Assembly: GCA_964568425.1 (NCBI GenBank)
Contig: CAZMPO010000004.1
Span: forward strand, 62,001-126,000
Direction of reading: 5' to 3'
Source of the DNA: CAKSQF01 sp964568425
Lineage (GTDB): Bacteria > Bacillota > Clostridia > Oscillospirales > CAG-272
Length of the DNA stretch: 64,000 bases
Shown: positions 52,148-61,409 of the stretch, in pieces
Layout of the letters: every line of letters begins with the position of its first letter
Position numbering within the stretch: the first letter of the stretch is position 1
The notes under the pieces: generated by a model
What the model was told of the DNA's origin: nothing
What the model saw: only the letters and a program-made list of their open reading frames with translations
Databases searched by the model: none
Program-made: the position numbers and the translations under genes

Positions 52148-55100
52148 ATGGAAGATAATCAGTTTGCCTCTATAAAAATAGGTCTTGCATCTCCCGAAAT
52201 GATCCGCAGCTGGTCGTACGGTGAGGTAAAAAAGCCTGAAACCATCAATTACCGAACGCTCAAAGCAGAGCGTGACGGTCTTTTCTGCGAACGCATCTTC
52301 GGTCCGACAAAGGACTGGGAATGCCTTTGCGGCAAATATAAGAGAGTTCACTACTCGAATAAAAAGTGCGAAAAATGCGGCGTCGACGTGACCACAAAGA
52401 AGGTTCGTCGCGAGCGTATGGGTCATATCGAGCTCGCAACCCCCGTGTCGCACATTTGGTATTTCCGCGCGATTCCCTCAAAAATGGGAACACTGCTTGA
52501 GATCCCCCCTCGTACACTCGAAAAGGTGCTTTATTACGCACAGTATATCGTTATCGATCCGGGTGATACCGAGATAACCAAGCTTTCGAAAAACCAGGTC
52601 ATCAGCGAGCGCGAGTATAACGATTGCCTCGAACGTTACGGAGACACCTTCAGAGTCGGTATGGGCGGCGAGGCGATCAAGGAGCTTCTCCATGATCTCG
52701 ATATCGATGCCCTCTCCGAGCAGCTTAAGAACGAGCTTAAGACTGCCTCGGGTCAGAAGAAAACTAAGCTGATCAAGCGTCTTGAGGTCGTTGAAGCGTT
52801 CCGTAAGTCGGGCAACAAACCCGAATGGATGATCCTTGATGTTATCCCGGTCATTCCTCCGGATATTCGCCCTATGGTCCAGCTCGACGGCGGACGCTTT
52901 GCGTCATCCGACCTTAATGATCTTTACAGACGCGTTATCAACAGAAATAACCGCCTTAAGAGACTCATGGAACTTCGTGCACCCGAGATCATCGTTCGTA
53001 ACGAACGCAGAATGCTCCAGGAAGCGGTCGACGCTCTGATCGATAATGGTAAGCGCGGCAAGCCCGTAACAGGTCCCTCAAACCGCCCGTTTAAGTCTCT
53101 TTCGGAAATGCTCCGCGGTAAGCAGGGACGCTTCCGTCAGAACCTGCTCGGTAAGCGTGTTGACTATTCCGGACGTTCGGTTATCGTCGTCGGTCCCGAA
53201 CTTAAAATATTCCAGTGCGGTCTTCCTAAGGAAATGGCACTCGAGCTCTTTAAGCCGTTCGTCATGAAGCGCCTCGTCGAGACGCAGAAGGCGAACAATA
53301 TCAAGGACGCAAAGAAGAAGGTCGAAAAGGTCGATAACGATGTTTGGGACGCACTCGAGATCGTTATAAAGGAGCACCCCGTACTTCTTAACCGTGCGCC
53401 GACCCTCCACCGTCTGTCCATTCAGGCGTTTGAGCCCGTGCTCGTCGAGGGAAGAGCTATCAAGCTCCATCCGCTCGTTTGTACTGCATTTAACGCCGAC
53501 TTTGACGGTGACCAGATGCCTGTACACGTTCCGCTTTCGAGCGAGGCTCAGGCTGAGGCAAGATTCTTGATGCTCTCCGCCAATAACCTCTTAAAGCCCG
53601 CTGACGGTAAAGCGGTTGCCGTTCCTACACAGGATATGATCCTCGGTTCGTACTACCTTACCATCGACCGCGCAGGTGAGAAGGGCGAGGGACACGTCTT
53701 CCGCGACATGGACGAGGTCGAGATGGCGTACGAGCTCGGAAACGTCGGTCTCCACGCTCCCATCAAGGTGCGCAGGACTGTCGAATATAACGGCAAGAGC
53801 TATACAAAGCTCGTTGACGCGACCTACGGCAGACTTATATTCAATAAATTCATTCCGCAGGACCTCGGATATGTCGACAGAGACGACCCCGAGCGTGTTT
53901 GCGATCTTGAGATCATGTTTACCTGCGGTAAAAAGCAGATAGGCGAGATCATCAACAGAACGATCAAGGAGCATGGTCCGAGCGTGACCGCCGAGGTCCT
54001 TGACCATATCAAGGCGACAGGCTATAAATACTCGACCCTTGCATCCATTTCGATCGCCGTGTCCGACGTCGAAGTTTCTCCCGAAAAGGATAAGCTTATC
54101 GCCGAATCGGATAAGCGTGTTGAGGTCATTCACGAGCACTTCCTGCGCGGTGAGCTGACCGAGGACGAACGCTATAAGAGCGTTATGGATATTTGGGATC
54201 AGGCTACCAAGCAGGTCGTCGAGATCATCAAGGATTCGTTCGATAGGTACAATCCTATCAAGATGATGGCTGACTCGGGCGCCCGCGGTAACATGACTCA
54301 GATGAGACAGCTTGCGGGTATGCGCGGTATCATGTCAGCAGCATCGGGACGCGCATCCGAGCTTCCTATTAAATCAAACTTCCGCGAGGGTCTTAATATC
54401 CTCGAATACTTCCTTGCAGCGCGCGGCGCGCGTAAGGCTCTGTCGGATACCGCGCTTCGTACGGCAGACTCGGGTTACCTTACCCGTCGTCTTGTCGACG
54501 TCGCACAGGATATCATTATCCGCGAGGAAAACTGCCATACCACTAAGGGCATGACCGTTCGCGAGATCAAGGACGGCGACAGCACCCTCGAAAAGCTCTC
54601 CGAGCGTCTGCTCGGCAGATACACCCTCGGCGATGTTGTTGACCCGAAAACGGGCGAGATCATTGTTACCGCAGATACGATGATGAACGAGGCAGAGGTC
54701 AATAAGATCATCGCCGCAGGCATCGAAGAGGTCGATATCAGAACAGTCCTTCAGTGTAAGTGCAAATACGGCGTCTGCTCGCATTGCTACGGTATGGACC
54801 TTGCTACCACTAATAAGATCAATGTCGGTGAGGCTGTCGGTATCGTTGCAGCTCAGTCTATCGGTGAGCCGGGTACTCAGCTGACAATGAGAAACTTCCA
54901 TACGGGCGGCGTTGCATCGGCGTCCGATATTACGCAGGGTCTGCCTCGTGTCGAGGAACTCTTTGAGGCAAGACGCCCCAAGAAGACCTCGGTTGCCGCC
55001 GATATCGACGGAACTATATCCATCTCCGATGAAAAGCGCGCAAGAAAGGTCACTATCCGCAGTGCACAGACGGGAGAGAGCGTCTCTTACTCCATTCCTT

Positions 55101-55801
55101 ACGGCACGAGAATGATCGTCAAAGAGGGCGACTATGTCATTCACGGCGATCCGATCACCGAGGGTAGCATGTGCCTTGCCGATATTACCAGGATCAATGG
55201 TCTTGATGAGGCTTACGATTATCTTATTCGTGAGGTTCAGAAGGTCTACCGCCTGCAGTCTGTTGATATCAACGATAAGCATATTGAGGTCATTGCAAGA
55301 CAGATGACCAGAAAATGCCGCGTTGAAGAGTCGGGAGATACCGAATTTCTCGTCGGAACGCTCGTTGATGTTATCGAGTTCGAGAGAACCAACGAAGAAC
55401 TTCAAAAGAGGATCGATGCCGGCGAGCGCGATCTCTCTCTTGCAAAAGCATCGCCCGTCCTTCTCGGTATCACAAAGGCGGCTCTCCAGACAGAGTCCTT
55501 CATGTCGGCAGCATCTTTCCAGGAGACCACCAAGGTCCTCACAGAGGCGGCTATCGCAGGCAAGGTCGACCATCTTGTCGGTCTTAAGGAAAATGTCATA
55601 ATCGGTAAGCTCATCCCCGCAGGAACGGGTATGGACAGATACAGAAATATCGAGGTCGAGCAGGGTGAACCCGTCAAGGAAAAGCCCGAAGAGCGCAAGA
55701 GAGTCATTGAGCCTTGCATCGTCGGTTCTGCGACCGATCTCGGATATGAGGAAGACGATTTCCCCTACGACTTTGCTGATGACGATTCCATCGACGAATG
55801 A
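52148..55801 (+). CDS. rpoC: RNA polymerase beta' subunit
   Basis: 1217 aa from the ATG at 52148, with AGGAG 9 nt upstream; an ATG at 52142 is only 3 nt from it. The N-terminal zinc site is CLCGKYKR...CEKCG. The catalytic metal site is NADFDGDQMPVHVP, and the trigger-loop region is around GARGNMTQMRQLAGMRG. A second zinc motif is CKCKYGVCSHCYG. The tail is acidic like that of rpoB. It forms the catalytic core with beta. Confidence 0.98.
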   Translation: MEDNQFASIKIGLASPEMIRSWSYGEVKKPETINYRTLKAERDGLFCERIFGPTKDWECLCGKYKRVHYSNKKCEKCGVDVTTKKVRRERMGHIELATPVSHIWYFRAIPSKMGTLLEIPPRTLEKVLYYAQYIVIDPGDTEITKLSKNQVISEREYNDCLERYGDTFRVGMGGEAIKELLHDLDIDALSEQLKNELKTASGQKKTKLIKRLEVVEAFRKSGNKPEWMILDVIPVIPPDIRPMVQLDGGRFASSDLNDLYRRVINRNNRLKRLMELRAPEIIVRNERRMLQEAVDALIDNGKRGKPVTGPSNRPFKSLSEMLRGKQGRFRQNLLGKRVDYSGRSVIVVGPELKIFQCGLPKEMALELFKPFVMKRLVETQKANNIKDAKKKVEKVDNDVWDALEIVIKEHPVLLNRAPTLHRLSIQAFEPVLVEGRAIKLHPLVCTAFNADFDGDQMPVHVPLSSEAQAEARFLMLSANNLLKPADGKAVAVPTQDMILGSYYLTIDRAGEKGEGHVFRDMDEVEMAYELGNVGLHAPIKVRRTVEYNGKSYTKLVDATYGRLIFNKFIPQDLGYVDRDDPERVCDLEIMFTCGKKQIGEIINRTIKEHGPSVTAEVLDHIKATGYKYSTLASISIAVSDVEVSPEKDKLIAESDKRVEVIHEHFLRGELTEDERYKSVMDIWDQATKQVVEIIKDSFDRYNPIKMMADSGARGNMTQMRQLAGMRGIMSAASGRASELPIKSNFREGLNILEYFLAARGARKALSDTALRTADSGYLTRRLVDVAQDIIIREENCHTTKGMTVREIKDGDSTLEKLSERLLGRYTLGDVVDPKTGEIIVTADTMMNEAEVNKIIAAGIEEVDIRTVLQCKCKYGVCSHCYGMDLATTNKINVGEAVGIVAAQSIGEPGTQLTMRNFHTGGVASASDITQGLPRVEELFEARRPKKTSVAADIDGTISISDEKRARKVTIRSAQTGESVSYSIPYGTRMIVKEGDYVIHGDPITEGSMCLADITRINGLDEAYDYLIREVQKVYRLQSVDINDKHIEVIARQMTRKCRVEESGDTEFLVGTLVDVIEFERTNEELQKRIDAGERDLSLAKASPVLLGITKAALQTESFMSAASFQETTKVLTEAAIAGKVDHLVGLKENVIIGKLIPAGTGMDRYRNIEVEQGEPVKEKPEERKRVIEPCIVGSATDLGYEEDDFPYDFADDDSIDE

Positions 55802-55841
55802 GCTTGTATCACTTGTATAAAGTAAAGCGTAAAATTTAAGG

Positions 55842-55878
55842 TTTAAGCCCCTTGTAAGAGCAAGGGGCTTAAATATTT
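55842..55878 (+). terminator. Intrinsic terminator after rpoC
   Basis: TTTAAGCCCCTTG (55842-55854) pairs perfectly with CAAGGGGCTTAAA (55861-55873), followed by TATTT. Confidence 0.85.
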
Positions 55879-55964
55879 CGGTAAAAAATTGAATTTGGTG
55901 AAATTTTTATACAATCCACCGATGATGGGCACGAAATTTTTTTTATTCTTGTGTATTTTACCGA

Positions 55965-55993
55965 TTGACATATTCGCACTTGTGTGATATAAT
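55965..55993 (+). promoter_or_regulatory. Promoter of the small orphan membrane protein gene
   Basis: TTGACA (55965-55970), a 17-bp spacer with TGA, and TATAAT (55988-55993). It is among the closest to consensus in the window. Confidence 0.9.
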
Positions 55994-56058
55994 ATGCCCA
56001 TACTTTTTCAAAAGCGAGAACTTTTGAGGTATGAAATTTTCGTAAGGAGAACAGCAAG

Positions 56059-56367
56059 ATGAGCGCGGTAACTTGTATGAATAAAGCTTATACTCAGTCA
56101 GCCACTGCATCCGCAAGGGCTTTCTCTGCTTGCTCGTCCTCTGCCGATAATATGACCTCGAATTCGAACAACGTATCCTTTGCGGACACTGTGCTCTTTG
56201 CCGTGTCCGCTATTTTTGTGCTCGCTCTAACTGTAGCTCTTTGCGTGCTTTCCGTCTCTGTCGTGATTTTTGCGATTATTATAATTATATCCATATCCAT
56301 AATTTCGCGCGTGATTATAAGCACCTGTAGAGAAACGGCAAATTTGATCTGTGAAGCAAACGGTTGA
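56059..56367 (+). CDS. Small orphan membrane protein
   Basis: 102 aa. A Ser/Ala/Thr/Asn-rich first half (about 1-40) is followed by a long hydrophobic stretch (about 45-86) that could span the membrane once or twice, with a short polar tail. AAGGAG lies 10 nt before the ATG. It has its own consensus promoter and its own terminator, so it is a single-gene unit that is probably expressed. I recognise no family. The hydrophobic ILE/SER runs (IIIIISISIISRVI) could also fit a small toxin-like or stress membrane protein, but nothing proves this. Confidence 0.6.
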   Translation: MSAVTCMNKAYTQSATASARAFSACSSSADNMTSNSNNVSFADTVLFAVSAIFVLALTVALCVLSVSVVIFAIIIIISISIISRVIISTCRETANLICEANG

Positions 56368-56392
56368 CACGACCGATATAACTCACATCAAA

Positions 56393-56421
56393 CGGTTTGC
56401 CGAGTGCAGACCGATTTTTTT
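56393..56421 (+). terminator. Intrinsic terminator after the small membrane protein gene
   Basis: CGGTTTGC (56393-56400) pairs with GCAGACCG (56406-56413), with one U-G pair, followed by A and seven T. Confidence 0.85.
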
Positions 56422-56473
56422 AACCCATTTTTGGTTTTTTGATCGCTCTTGCGGTCTTAAAATAGATATTTTA

Positions 56474-56488
56474 TTGCCTGTCAGGCAA
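56474..56488 (+). promoter_or_regulatory. Palindrome next to the livK ribosome-binding site
   Basis: TTGCCTG-T-CAGGCAA is a perfect 15-bp dyad ending at the livK Shine-Dalgarno AAAAGGAG. It could be an operator for a dimeric regulator or a short RNA hairpin (TTGCC/GGCAA) flanking the ribosome site. No clear promoter is seen in the 56422-56473 stretch; a weak TAAAAT lies at about 56458. Confidence 0.45.
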
Positions 56489-56502
56489 AAGGAGAGACAA
56501 AC

Positions 56503-57642
56503 ATGAAAAAATTCTTCAAAGCTGCAGCGGTTCTCTCTGCTGCGACCTTCGTTGCAACCTGCTTTGCGGGATGTAACACCGGCGACTACACCAAAGACAA
56601 CAAAACATTTTTCCTCGGAGGAACAGGACCTCTTACGGGCGAGAATTCTTCCTACGGTATCTCGGTTAAACAGGGCGCGGAGCTTGCCGTTAAGGTGATC
56701 AACGACGAACTCGGCGGACTCAACGGAATTAAGTTTTCGTTTGAGATGATCGACGATAAGGCAACAGAAGTCGATGCTAAGAACGGCTTCAATACACTCT
56801 TTGAGAAGGGAATGCAGGCATCGATCGGCTCGACGACATCAGGTTCGTGCGCATCCTTTGCCGCTGAGGCGTTCACCAACAATGTGTTCTTCCTCACCCC
56901 CTCCGCATCCAACGAGGCGGTAATCGCCGAGAACAACGCGTTCCGCGTCTGCTTCGGTGACGACCAGCAGGGAACGCTTGCCGCAGAAGAGCTCGCCGCT
57001 AACTATTCGAATATCGGCGCGATCTATGATTCGAGCGATACATATTCGAACGACCTCTTCAAGGCGTTCAAGAAGAGAATGGGCGAGCTTGACAGGACAT
57101 TCAAAGAACAGTCGTTCACATCCGAGACCAATAAGGATTTCTCAACTCAGGTCGAGGCTCTCAAGGACTGCGATGTGATCTTCCTCCCGATCTACTATGA
57201 GGAAGCATCCCTCATCATCAAGGAGTGCGGCGCAAAGGGCTGTACATCCGCCATCTTCGGTTGCGACGGCTTTGACGGAATCGATAAGATGTTCAGCGCA
57301 AACGACACTGTAGCAAACTCGGTTCGCTATATCACTCCGTTCGATGCGGCAAGCACCAACGAAAAGGTTTCGACATTCGTTGCCAAGTATAAGGAAGCAT
57401 ATAACACCGTTCCCGATCAGTTCGCCGCAGATGCTTATGACGCTGTTATGGCGATCTATGAGGCTATGAAGACCGCCGATGTCAAGGATGTTAAGGTAAG
57501 TGCGGCAGATCTTTGCGAGACACTCAAAAAAGTCTTTACCTCCGAGTCCTTTAAGTATGAGGGCGTGACCGGTGATATGACATGGAACGCAAACGGCTCT
57601 TGCAATAAGAACGCACAGGTCGTGACATTCACAAAGGAATAA
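56503..57642 (+). CDS. livK: Branched-chain amino acid ABC transporter, substrate-binding lipoprotein
   Basis: 379 aa. The signal peptide ends in the lipobox FAGC (Cys at about 23). The mature protein has the type I periplasmic-binding fold of LivK: LGGTGPLTGENSSYG, KLAVKVINDELGG-like helix, IGSTTSGSCASFAAEA, and the hinge region IYDSSDTYSNDLF. It captures Leu, Ile, Val or a related ligand outside the membrane. It heads the livKHMGF operon. Stable hairpins separate it from livH, a common way to raise binding-protein levels over the membrane parts. Confidence 0.92.
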   Translation: MKKFFKAAAVLSAATFVATCFAGCNTGDYTKDNKTFFLGGTGPLTGENSSYGISVKQGAELAVKVINDELGGLNGIKFSFEMIDDKATEVDAKNGFNTLFEKGMQASIGSTTSGSCASFAAEAFTNNVFFLTPSASNEAVIAENNAFRVCFGDDQQGTLAAEELAANYSNIGAIYDSSDTYSNDLFKAFKKRMGELDRTFKEQSFTSETNKDFSTQVEALKDCDVIFLPIYYEEASLIIKECGAKGCTSAIFGCDGFDGIDKMFSANDTVANSVRYITPFDAASTNEKVSTFVAKYKEAYNTVPDQFAADAYDAVMAIYEAMKTADVKDVKVSAADLCETLKKVFTSESFKYEGVTGDMTWNANGSCNKNAQVVTFTKE

Positions 57643-57663
57643 TCTAAACATCAGCTTTTTGAT

Positions 57664-57726
57664 ACCGAATACCCTTCCGATACCTCTCGAAAGGGTGTTC
57701 GGTTACCACTGCGATTTGACGCAGTG
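57664..57726 (+). other. Two tandem stem-loops between livK and livH
   Basis: ACCGAATACCCTT (57664-57676) pairs with AAGGGTGTTCGGT (57691-57703) with one U-G pair; right after it CACTGCG (57707-57713) pairs with CGCAGTG (57720-57726). Neither is followed by a T-run. Such hairpins at the 3' end of a binding-protein message can block exonucleases and keep it more abundant than the permease message. Confidence 0.6.
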
Positions 57727-57826
57727 TTGGTATATAAGACATATAAGATAAATACTCGGAAAAAGTTCGAGCTATCGTTTTTGCCCGACTTTTCTGTAAA
57801 AGATCGGACAAGAAAGGATCTACAAA

Positions 57827-58690
57827 ATGAGTACAATTATTGACGGACTCAGCCTCGGGGCAATATACGCACTTATTGCTCTCGGCTATACGATGGTATA
57901 CGGTATAGCCAAGATGCTGAATTTTGCGCACGGCGATATAATTATGGTCGGAGCATACGCACTCGTTACAACATTTTCAATGTCAGGCAACTTTGTCATC
58001 GCCTTTGTTGCGGCAATAGTCATCTGCACCGCCCTCGGCATAGCTGTCGAAAAAGTCGCGTATAAGCCGCTCAGAGGAGCATCCCCGCTTGCAGTGCTTA
58101 TCACCGCGATCGGTGTGTCCTATCTTTTGCAAAGTGTCGCGCAGCTTGTTTTCGGGTCAACGCCCAAGCCGAGCCCCATTCCGTCCCTCGGGGCAGTCGA
58201 GTTTTTCGGAACGACCGTGCAGATCTCGGCACTCATAACACTTGCCGCGGCAACCGTCATAATGGTGGTGCTCACCGTGTTTATCCAAACATCAAAGCTC
58301 GGCAGAGCGATGTTTGCCGTTTCTGAGGACAGATCGGCGGCACAGCTCATGGGCGTAAACGTAAATGTCATCATTTCGGTAACATTCGCTATCGGCTCAA
58401 TGCTCGCGGCTTTCGCAAGTCTCTTTTATATTCTTAAAACACCATCGATCACCCCCACACTCGGTTCAATGCCGGGTATAAAGGCATTCACCGCCGCCGT
58501 AATAGGCGGTATCGGCTCGATCCCGGGCGCGATGGTCGGTGGCATTTTCCTCGGGATGGTCGAGAAGGTTGTTCAATCGATTCCCGGAGTCGGTCCGTAT
58601 ACAACAGCGATCGAGTTTGCACTGTTGATACTTATTTTAATGTTCAGACCGACGGGACTGCTCGGTAAAAAACGCAGAGAGAAGGTGTGA
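57827..58690 (+). CDS. livH: Branched-chain amino acid ABC transporter permease LivH
   Basis: 287 aa membrane permease with about eight hydrophobic segments. The start IIDGLSLGAIYALIALGYTMVYGI and the loop GSIPGAMVGGIFLGMVE are typical of LivH. It forms the channel with LivM. AAAGGA lies 11 nt before the ATG. The stop overlaps the livM start. Confidence 0.95.
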   Translation: MSTIIDGLSLGAIYALIALGYTMVYGIAKMLNFAHGDIIMVGAYALVTTFSMSGNFVIAFVAAIVICTALGIAVEKVAYKPLRGASPLAVLITAIGVSYLLQSVAQLVFGSTPKPSPIPSLGAVEFFGTTVQISALITLAAATVIMVVLTVFIQTSKLGRAMFAVSEDRSAAQLMGVNVNVIISVTFAIGSMLAAFASLFYILKTPSITPTLGSMPGIKAFTAAVIGGIGSIPGAMVGGIFLGMVEKVVQSIPGVGPYTTAIEFALLILILMFRPTGLLGKKRREKV

Positions 58691-59844
58691 GCGTGAGTTG
58701 GTTTTCACATGTTAAATCAAATTTTAAGGTAAAGCATTATACAAATTACGCCGCCGTGCTCGTCGCACTCGTCGTGACCGCTGTGCTCTTTTACTCGGGT
58801 TCAATGCGAGCATCGACCGCGAACCTTCTTATGCAGATCGGCTACAGCATCATCCTTGCCGTTTCACTGAATATCGTCGTGGGCTTTCTCGGCGAGCTCA
58901 GCCTCGGACATGCAGGATTTATGTGCGTCGGTGCGTACATCGGTTGCTTTGTCGCAAACGCACTTCACGGCGTCGTCGGATCAAAGCTCTTGCTTTTGAT
59001 AATAGGTATGATCGTCGGAGGAGCTGCGGCAGCACTTTGCGGACTTCTGATCGGTATCCCCGTGCTTAAGCTCAAGGGCGACTACCTTGCGATAACAACA
59101 CTTGCGTTCGGCGAGATCGTGCGCAATGTCTTTATGAATCTCGAGTGTTTCGGTGGCGCGCTCGGACTCCGTACAAGCTCCATAAGATACGGTAATTCCG
59201 AATTTATAGTCGCATTTGCGGTACTTTTTGTGATCCTCGTCATCACGCAGAATCTCATCAGATCAAAGCACGGCAGAGCGATCACCGCCATTCGCGATAA
59301 TGAGATCGCCGCCCATTCGATGGGAATCAACGTCACATTTTATAAGCTTTTTGCATTCGTACTGTCCGCTTTCTTTACGGGTATCGCGGGAGTTCTCTAT
59401 GGATTTGCGACGACCCCGATAAGCTATGCTGCGTTCAGCTATAATTATTCGATCGAGATACTTGTAATGGTCGTCCTCGGTGGTATGGGCTCGATCAACG
59501 GCTCGATCATTTCGGCAACACTTCTTACATTTATCAATTTCAACCTTACGACAAAGCTTTCGGGCGATCTTGCCGCGCTTAAATATCTTATCTACGCAAT
59601 CATTCTTATCACGCTCGTTATCTTCAATAACGCTCCCGCGCTTAAATCGGTACGCGAAAAATATTCGCCGTCGATCCTTCTCCGCAAGCTTTTTCCGCAT
59701 AAAAAACAATCGCTTGAAAAGGTCAAGGACGATGAGGCACAGTGGAGCAGAATACCGACCAAGGTCAAAATGGATGAGCTTCTGTCTGCCGACATAAGAC
59801 CCGAAGACCCGTTCACACCCGATAGACCCGAGAAAGGAGATTGA
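58687..59844 (+). CDS. livM: Branched-chain amino acid ABC transporter permease LivM
   Basis: 385 aa starting at a GTG (58687) that overlaps the livH stop; GAAGG lies 2 nt upstream, so a GTG at 58693 is an alternative. It has about nine transmembrane segments, with LNIVVGFLGELSLGHAGFM and AITAIRDNEIAAHSMGINV as LivM signatures. A cytoplasmic tail of about 60 residues is longer than usual. It pairs with LivH. Confidence 0.94.
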   Translation: MSVSWFSHVKSNFKVKHYTNYAAVLVALVVTAVLFYSGSMRASTANLLMQIGYSIILAVSLNIVVGFLGELSLGHAGFMCVGAYIGCFVANALHGVVGSKLLLLIIGMIVGGAAAALCGLLIGIPVLKLKGDYLAITTLAFGEIVRNVFMNLECFGGALGLRTSSIRYGNSEFIVAFAVLFVILVITQNLIRSKHGRAITAIRDNEIAAHSMGINVTFYKLFAFVLSAFFTGIAGVLYGFATTPISYAAFSYNYSIEILVMVVLGGMGSINGSIISATLLTFINFNLTTKLSGDLAALKYLIYAIILITLVIFNNAPALKSVREKYSPSILLRKLFPHKKQSLEKVKDDEAQWSRIPTKVKMDELLSADIRPEDPFTPDRPEKGD

Positions 59845-59847
59845 CCG

Positions 59848-60636
59848 ATGATGGATAATTCAAAGACCAAATACGTACTTGAAACCGAAAAACTCGGCAT
59901 ATCCTTCGGCGGTCTGAAGGCGGCTGATAATCTTAATATCAAGATCAAAGAAGGCGCGCTCTACGGGCTTATCGGACCGAACGGCGCAGGAAAAACGACT
60001 TTCTTCAATATGATAACGGGAGTTTATACGCCGACTACCGGTAAATTCTATCTTGATGGGACAGATATGACGGGGAAGAGTCAAGAATATATCTGCCGCC
60101 ACGGAATCGCGAGAACATTCCAGAATATAAGACTTTTCAATAATATGAGCGTCATCCGCAATGTCCTCGTCGGTATGCATAACCTTCCCGAGTATAAATG
60201 CAATCCGCTTCATAGCGCATTTCGCACAAAATATCACTTCGAGATCGAGAAAAAGATGCGCGATGAGGCAAAATCACTGCTGTCAATATTCGGACTTCTC
60301 GATGAGCGCAACAATCTTGCCTCAAATCTTCCTTACGGTAAGCAAAGAAAACTCGAAATAGCACGCGCACTTGCAACCCGCCCGAAGCTCCTGCTGCTTG
60401 ATGAACCCGCCGCAGGTATGAATCCTCAGGAGACCGCCGAACTGATGGAAACGATCAAATTCATCAGAGAACATTTTGAGGTGACAGTGCTTCTTATCGA
60501 ACATGATATGAGCCTTGTCAGCGGCATTTGCGAGGAACTTACCGTTCTCAATTTCGGAACTGTTCTTGCACAGGGAGATACCGAGACCGTGCTTAACGAT
60601 CCGAACGTAATTAAAGCTTATTTGGGGGATGAATGA
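59848..60636 (+). CDS. livG: Branched-chain amino acid ABC transporter ATPase LivG
   Basis: 262 aa ATPase. Walker A GPNGAGKTTFFN, LivG-type insert GIARTFQNIRLFNNMSV, Walker B LLLLDEPAAGMNP. The signature motif reads LPYGKQRKLEIAR, the LivG variant of LSGGQ. It drives uptake with LivF. AAGGAG lies 8 nt before the ATG. Confidence 0.96.
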   Translation: MMDNSKTKYVLETEKLGISFGGLKAADNLNIKIKEGALYGLIGPNGAGKTTFFNMITGVYTPTTGKFYLDGTDMTGKSQEYICRHGIARTFQNIRLFNNMSVIRNVLVGMHNLPEYKCNPLHSAFRTKYHFEIEKKMRDEAKSLLSIFGLLDERNNLASNLPYGKQRKLEIARALATRPKLLLLDEPAAGMNPQETAELMETIKFIREHFEVTVLLIEHDMSLVSGICEELTVLNFGTVLAQGDTETVLNDPNVIKAYLGDE

Positions 60637-60637
60637 T

Positions 60638-61348
60638 ATGGCACTGCTTGAAGTACATGATCTCGAAGTCTCGTACGGACTCATCCGTGCGATAAGAGGT
60701 ATTTCCTTTTCGGTAAACGAAGGCGAGATAGTAGCACTTATCGGCGCAAACGGCGCAGGAAAAACAACGATAATGCACGCCGTTAACGGACTGATCCCCA
60801 AAAAAGCAGGGAAGGTCTTGTTTGGCGGCAACGATATTACAAATATTCCCGCACATAAGCTTACGTCGATGGGAATGGCGCAGGTTCCCGAGGGAAGACG
60901 CATTTTTCAGGAACTTACCGTTTTTGAAAATCTACAGCTCGGAGCGTATACGCGAGGCGATAAGGCGGAGTTTAACGATAGTCTTGCCGATATTTATTCG
61001 AGATTTCCCATATTGAAGGAAAGATCAAAACAGGTCGCGGGAACTCTTTCGGGCGGCGAACAACAGATGCTTGCCATGAGCCGCGCACTTATGTCAAAAC
61101 CATCGCTCATCCTTCTAGATGAACCGAGTATGGGTCTTTCTCCGCTTTATGTCAACACGATCTTTGATATGATCAAGGAGATCAATCAAAGCGGAACAAC
61201 AGTCCTGCTCGTTGAGCAAAACGCGAAAAAGGCACTCGCCATCGCCGATAGAGCCTATGTCCTTGAGGTCGGCAGAATAGTCAAAGGGGGCACGGGCAGT
61301 GACCTTCTCAAAGACGACAGCATCAAACGCGCTTATCTCGGTGGATAA
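60638..61348 (+). CDS. livF: Branched-chain amino acid ABC transporter ATPase LivF
   Basis: 236 aa from the ATG at 60638 (GGGGG 9 nt upstream); an ATG at 60629 abuts that sequence. Walker A GANGAGKTT, LivF motif AQVPEGRRIFQELTVFENL, signature LSGGEQQML, Walker B LILLDEPSMGLSP. It is the last gene of the operon, followed by a strong hairpin. Confidence 0.96.
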   Translation: MALLEVHDLEVSYGLIRAIRGISFSVNEGEIVALIGANGAGKTTIMHAVNGLIPKKAGKVLFGGNDITNIPAHKLTSMGMAQVPEGRRIFQELTVFENLQLGAYTRGDKAEFNDSLADIYSRFPILKERSKQVAGTLSGGEQQMLAMSRALMSKPSLILLDEPSMGLSPLYVNTIFDMIKEINQSGTTVLLVEQNAKKALAIADRAYVLEVGRIVKGGTGSDLLKDDSIKRAYLGG

Positions 61349-61352
61349 TATC

Positions 61353-61394
61353 ATAATAATAACGCCGCCTCATGCGAGACGGCGTTATTATTAT
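61353..61394. terminator. Bidirectional terminator between livF and the response regulator gene
   Basis: ATAATAATAACGCCG (61353-61367) pairs perfectly with CGGCGTTATTATTAT (61380-61394), with an inner CTC/GAG. The A/T-rich outer stem provides the U-tract in both directions. Confidence 0.85.
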
Positions 61395-61409
61395 AATGAT
61401 GATACTTGA

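Noticed and set aside
54374..55573. Antisense open frame of 399 codons opposite rpoC
   Set aside because: Shadow of rpoC caused by codon bias; composition is not protein-like.
57716..57745. Internal promoter for livH (TTGACG)
   Set aside because: No acceptable -10 at 16-18 bp, and the -35 lies inside a stable hairpin.
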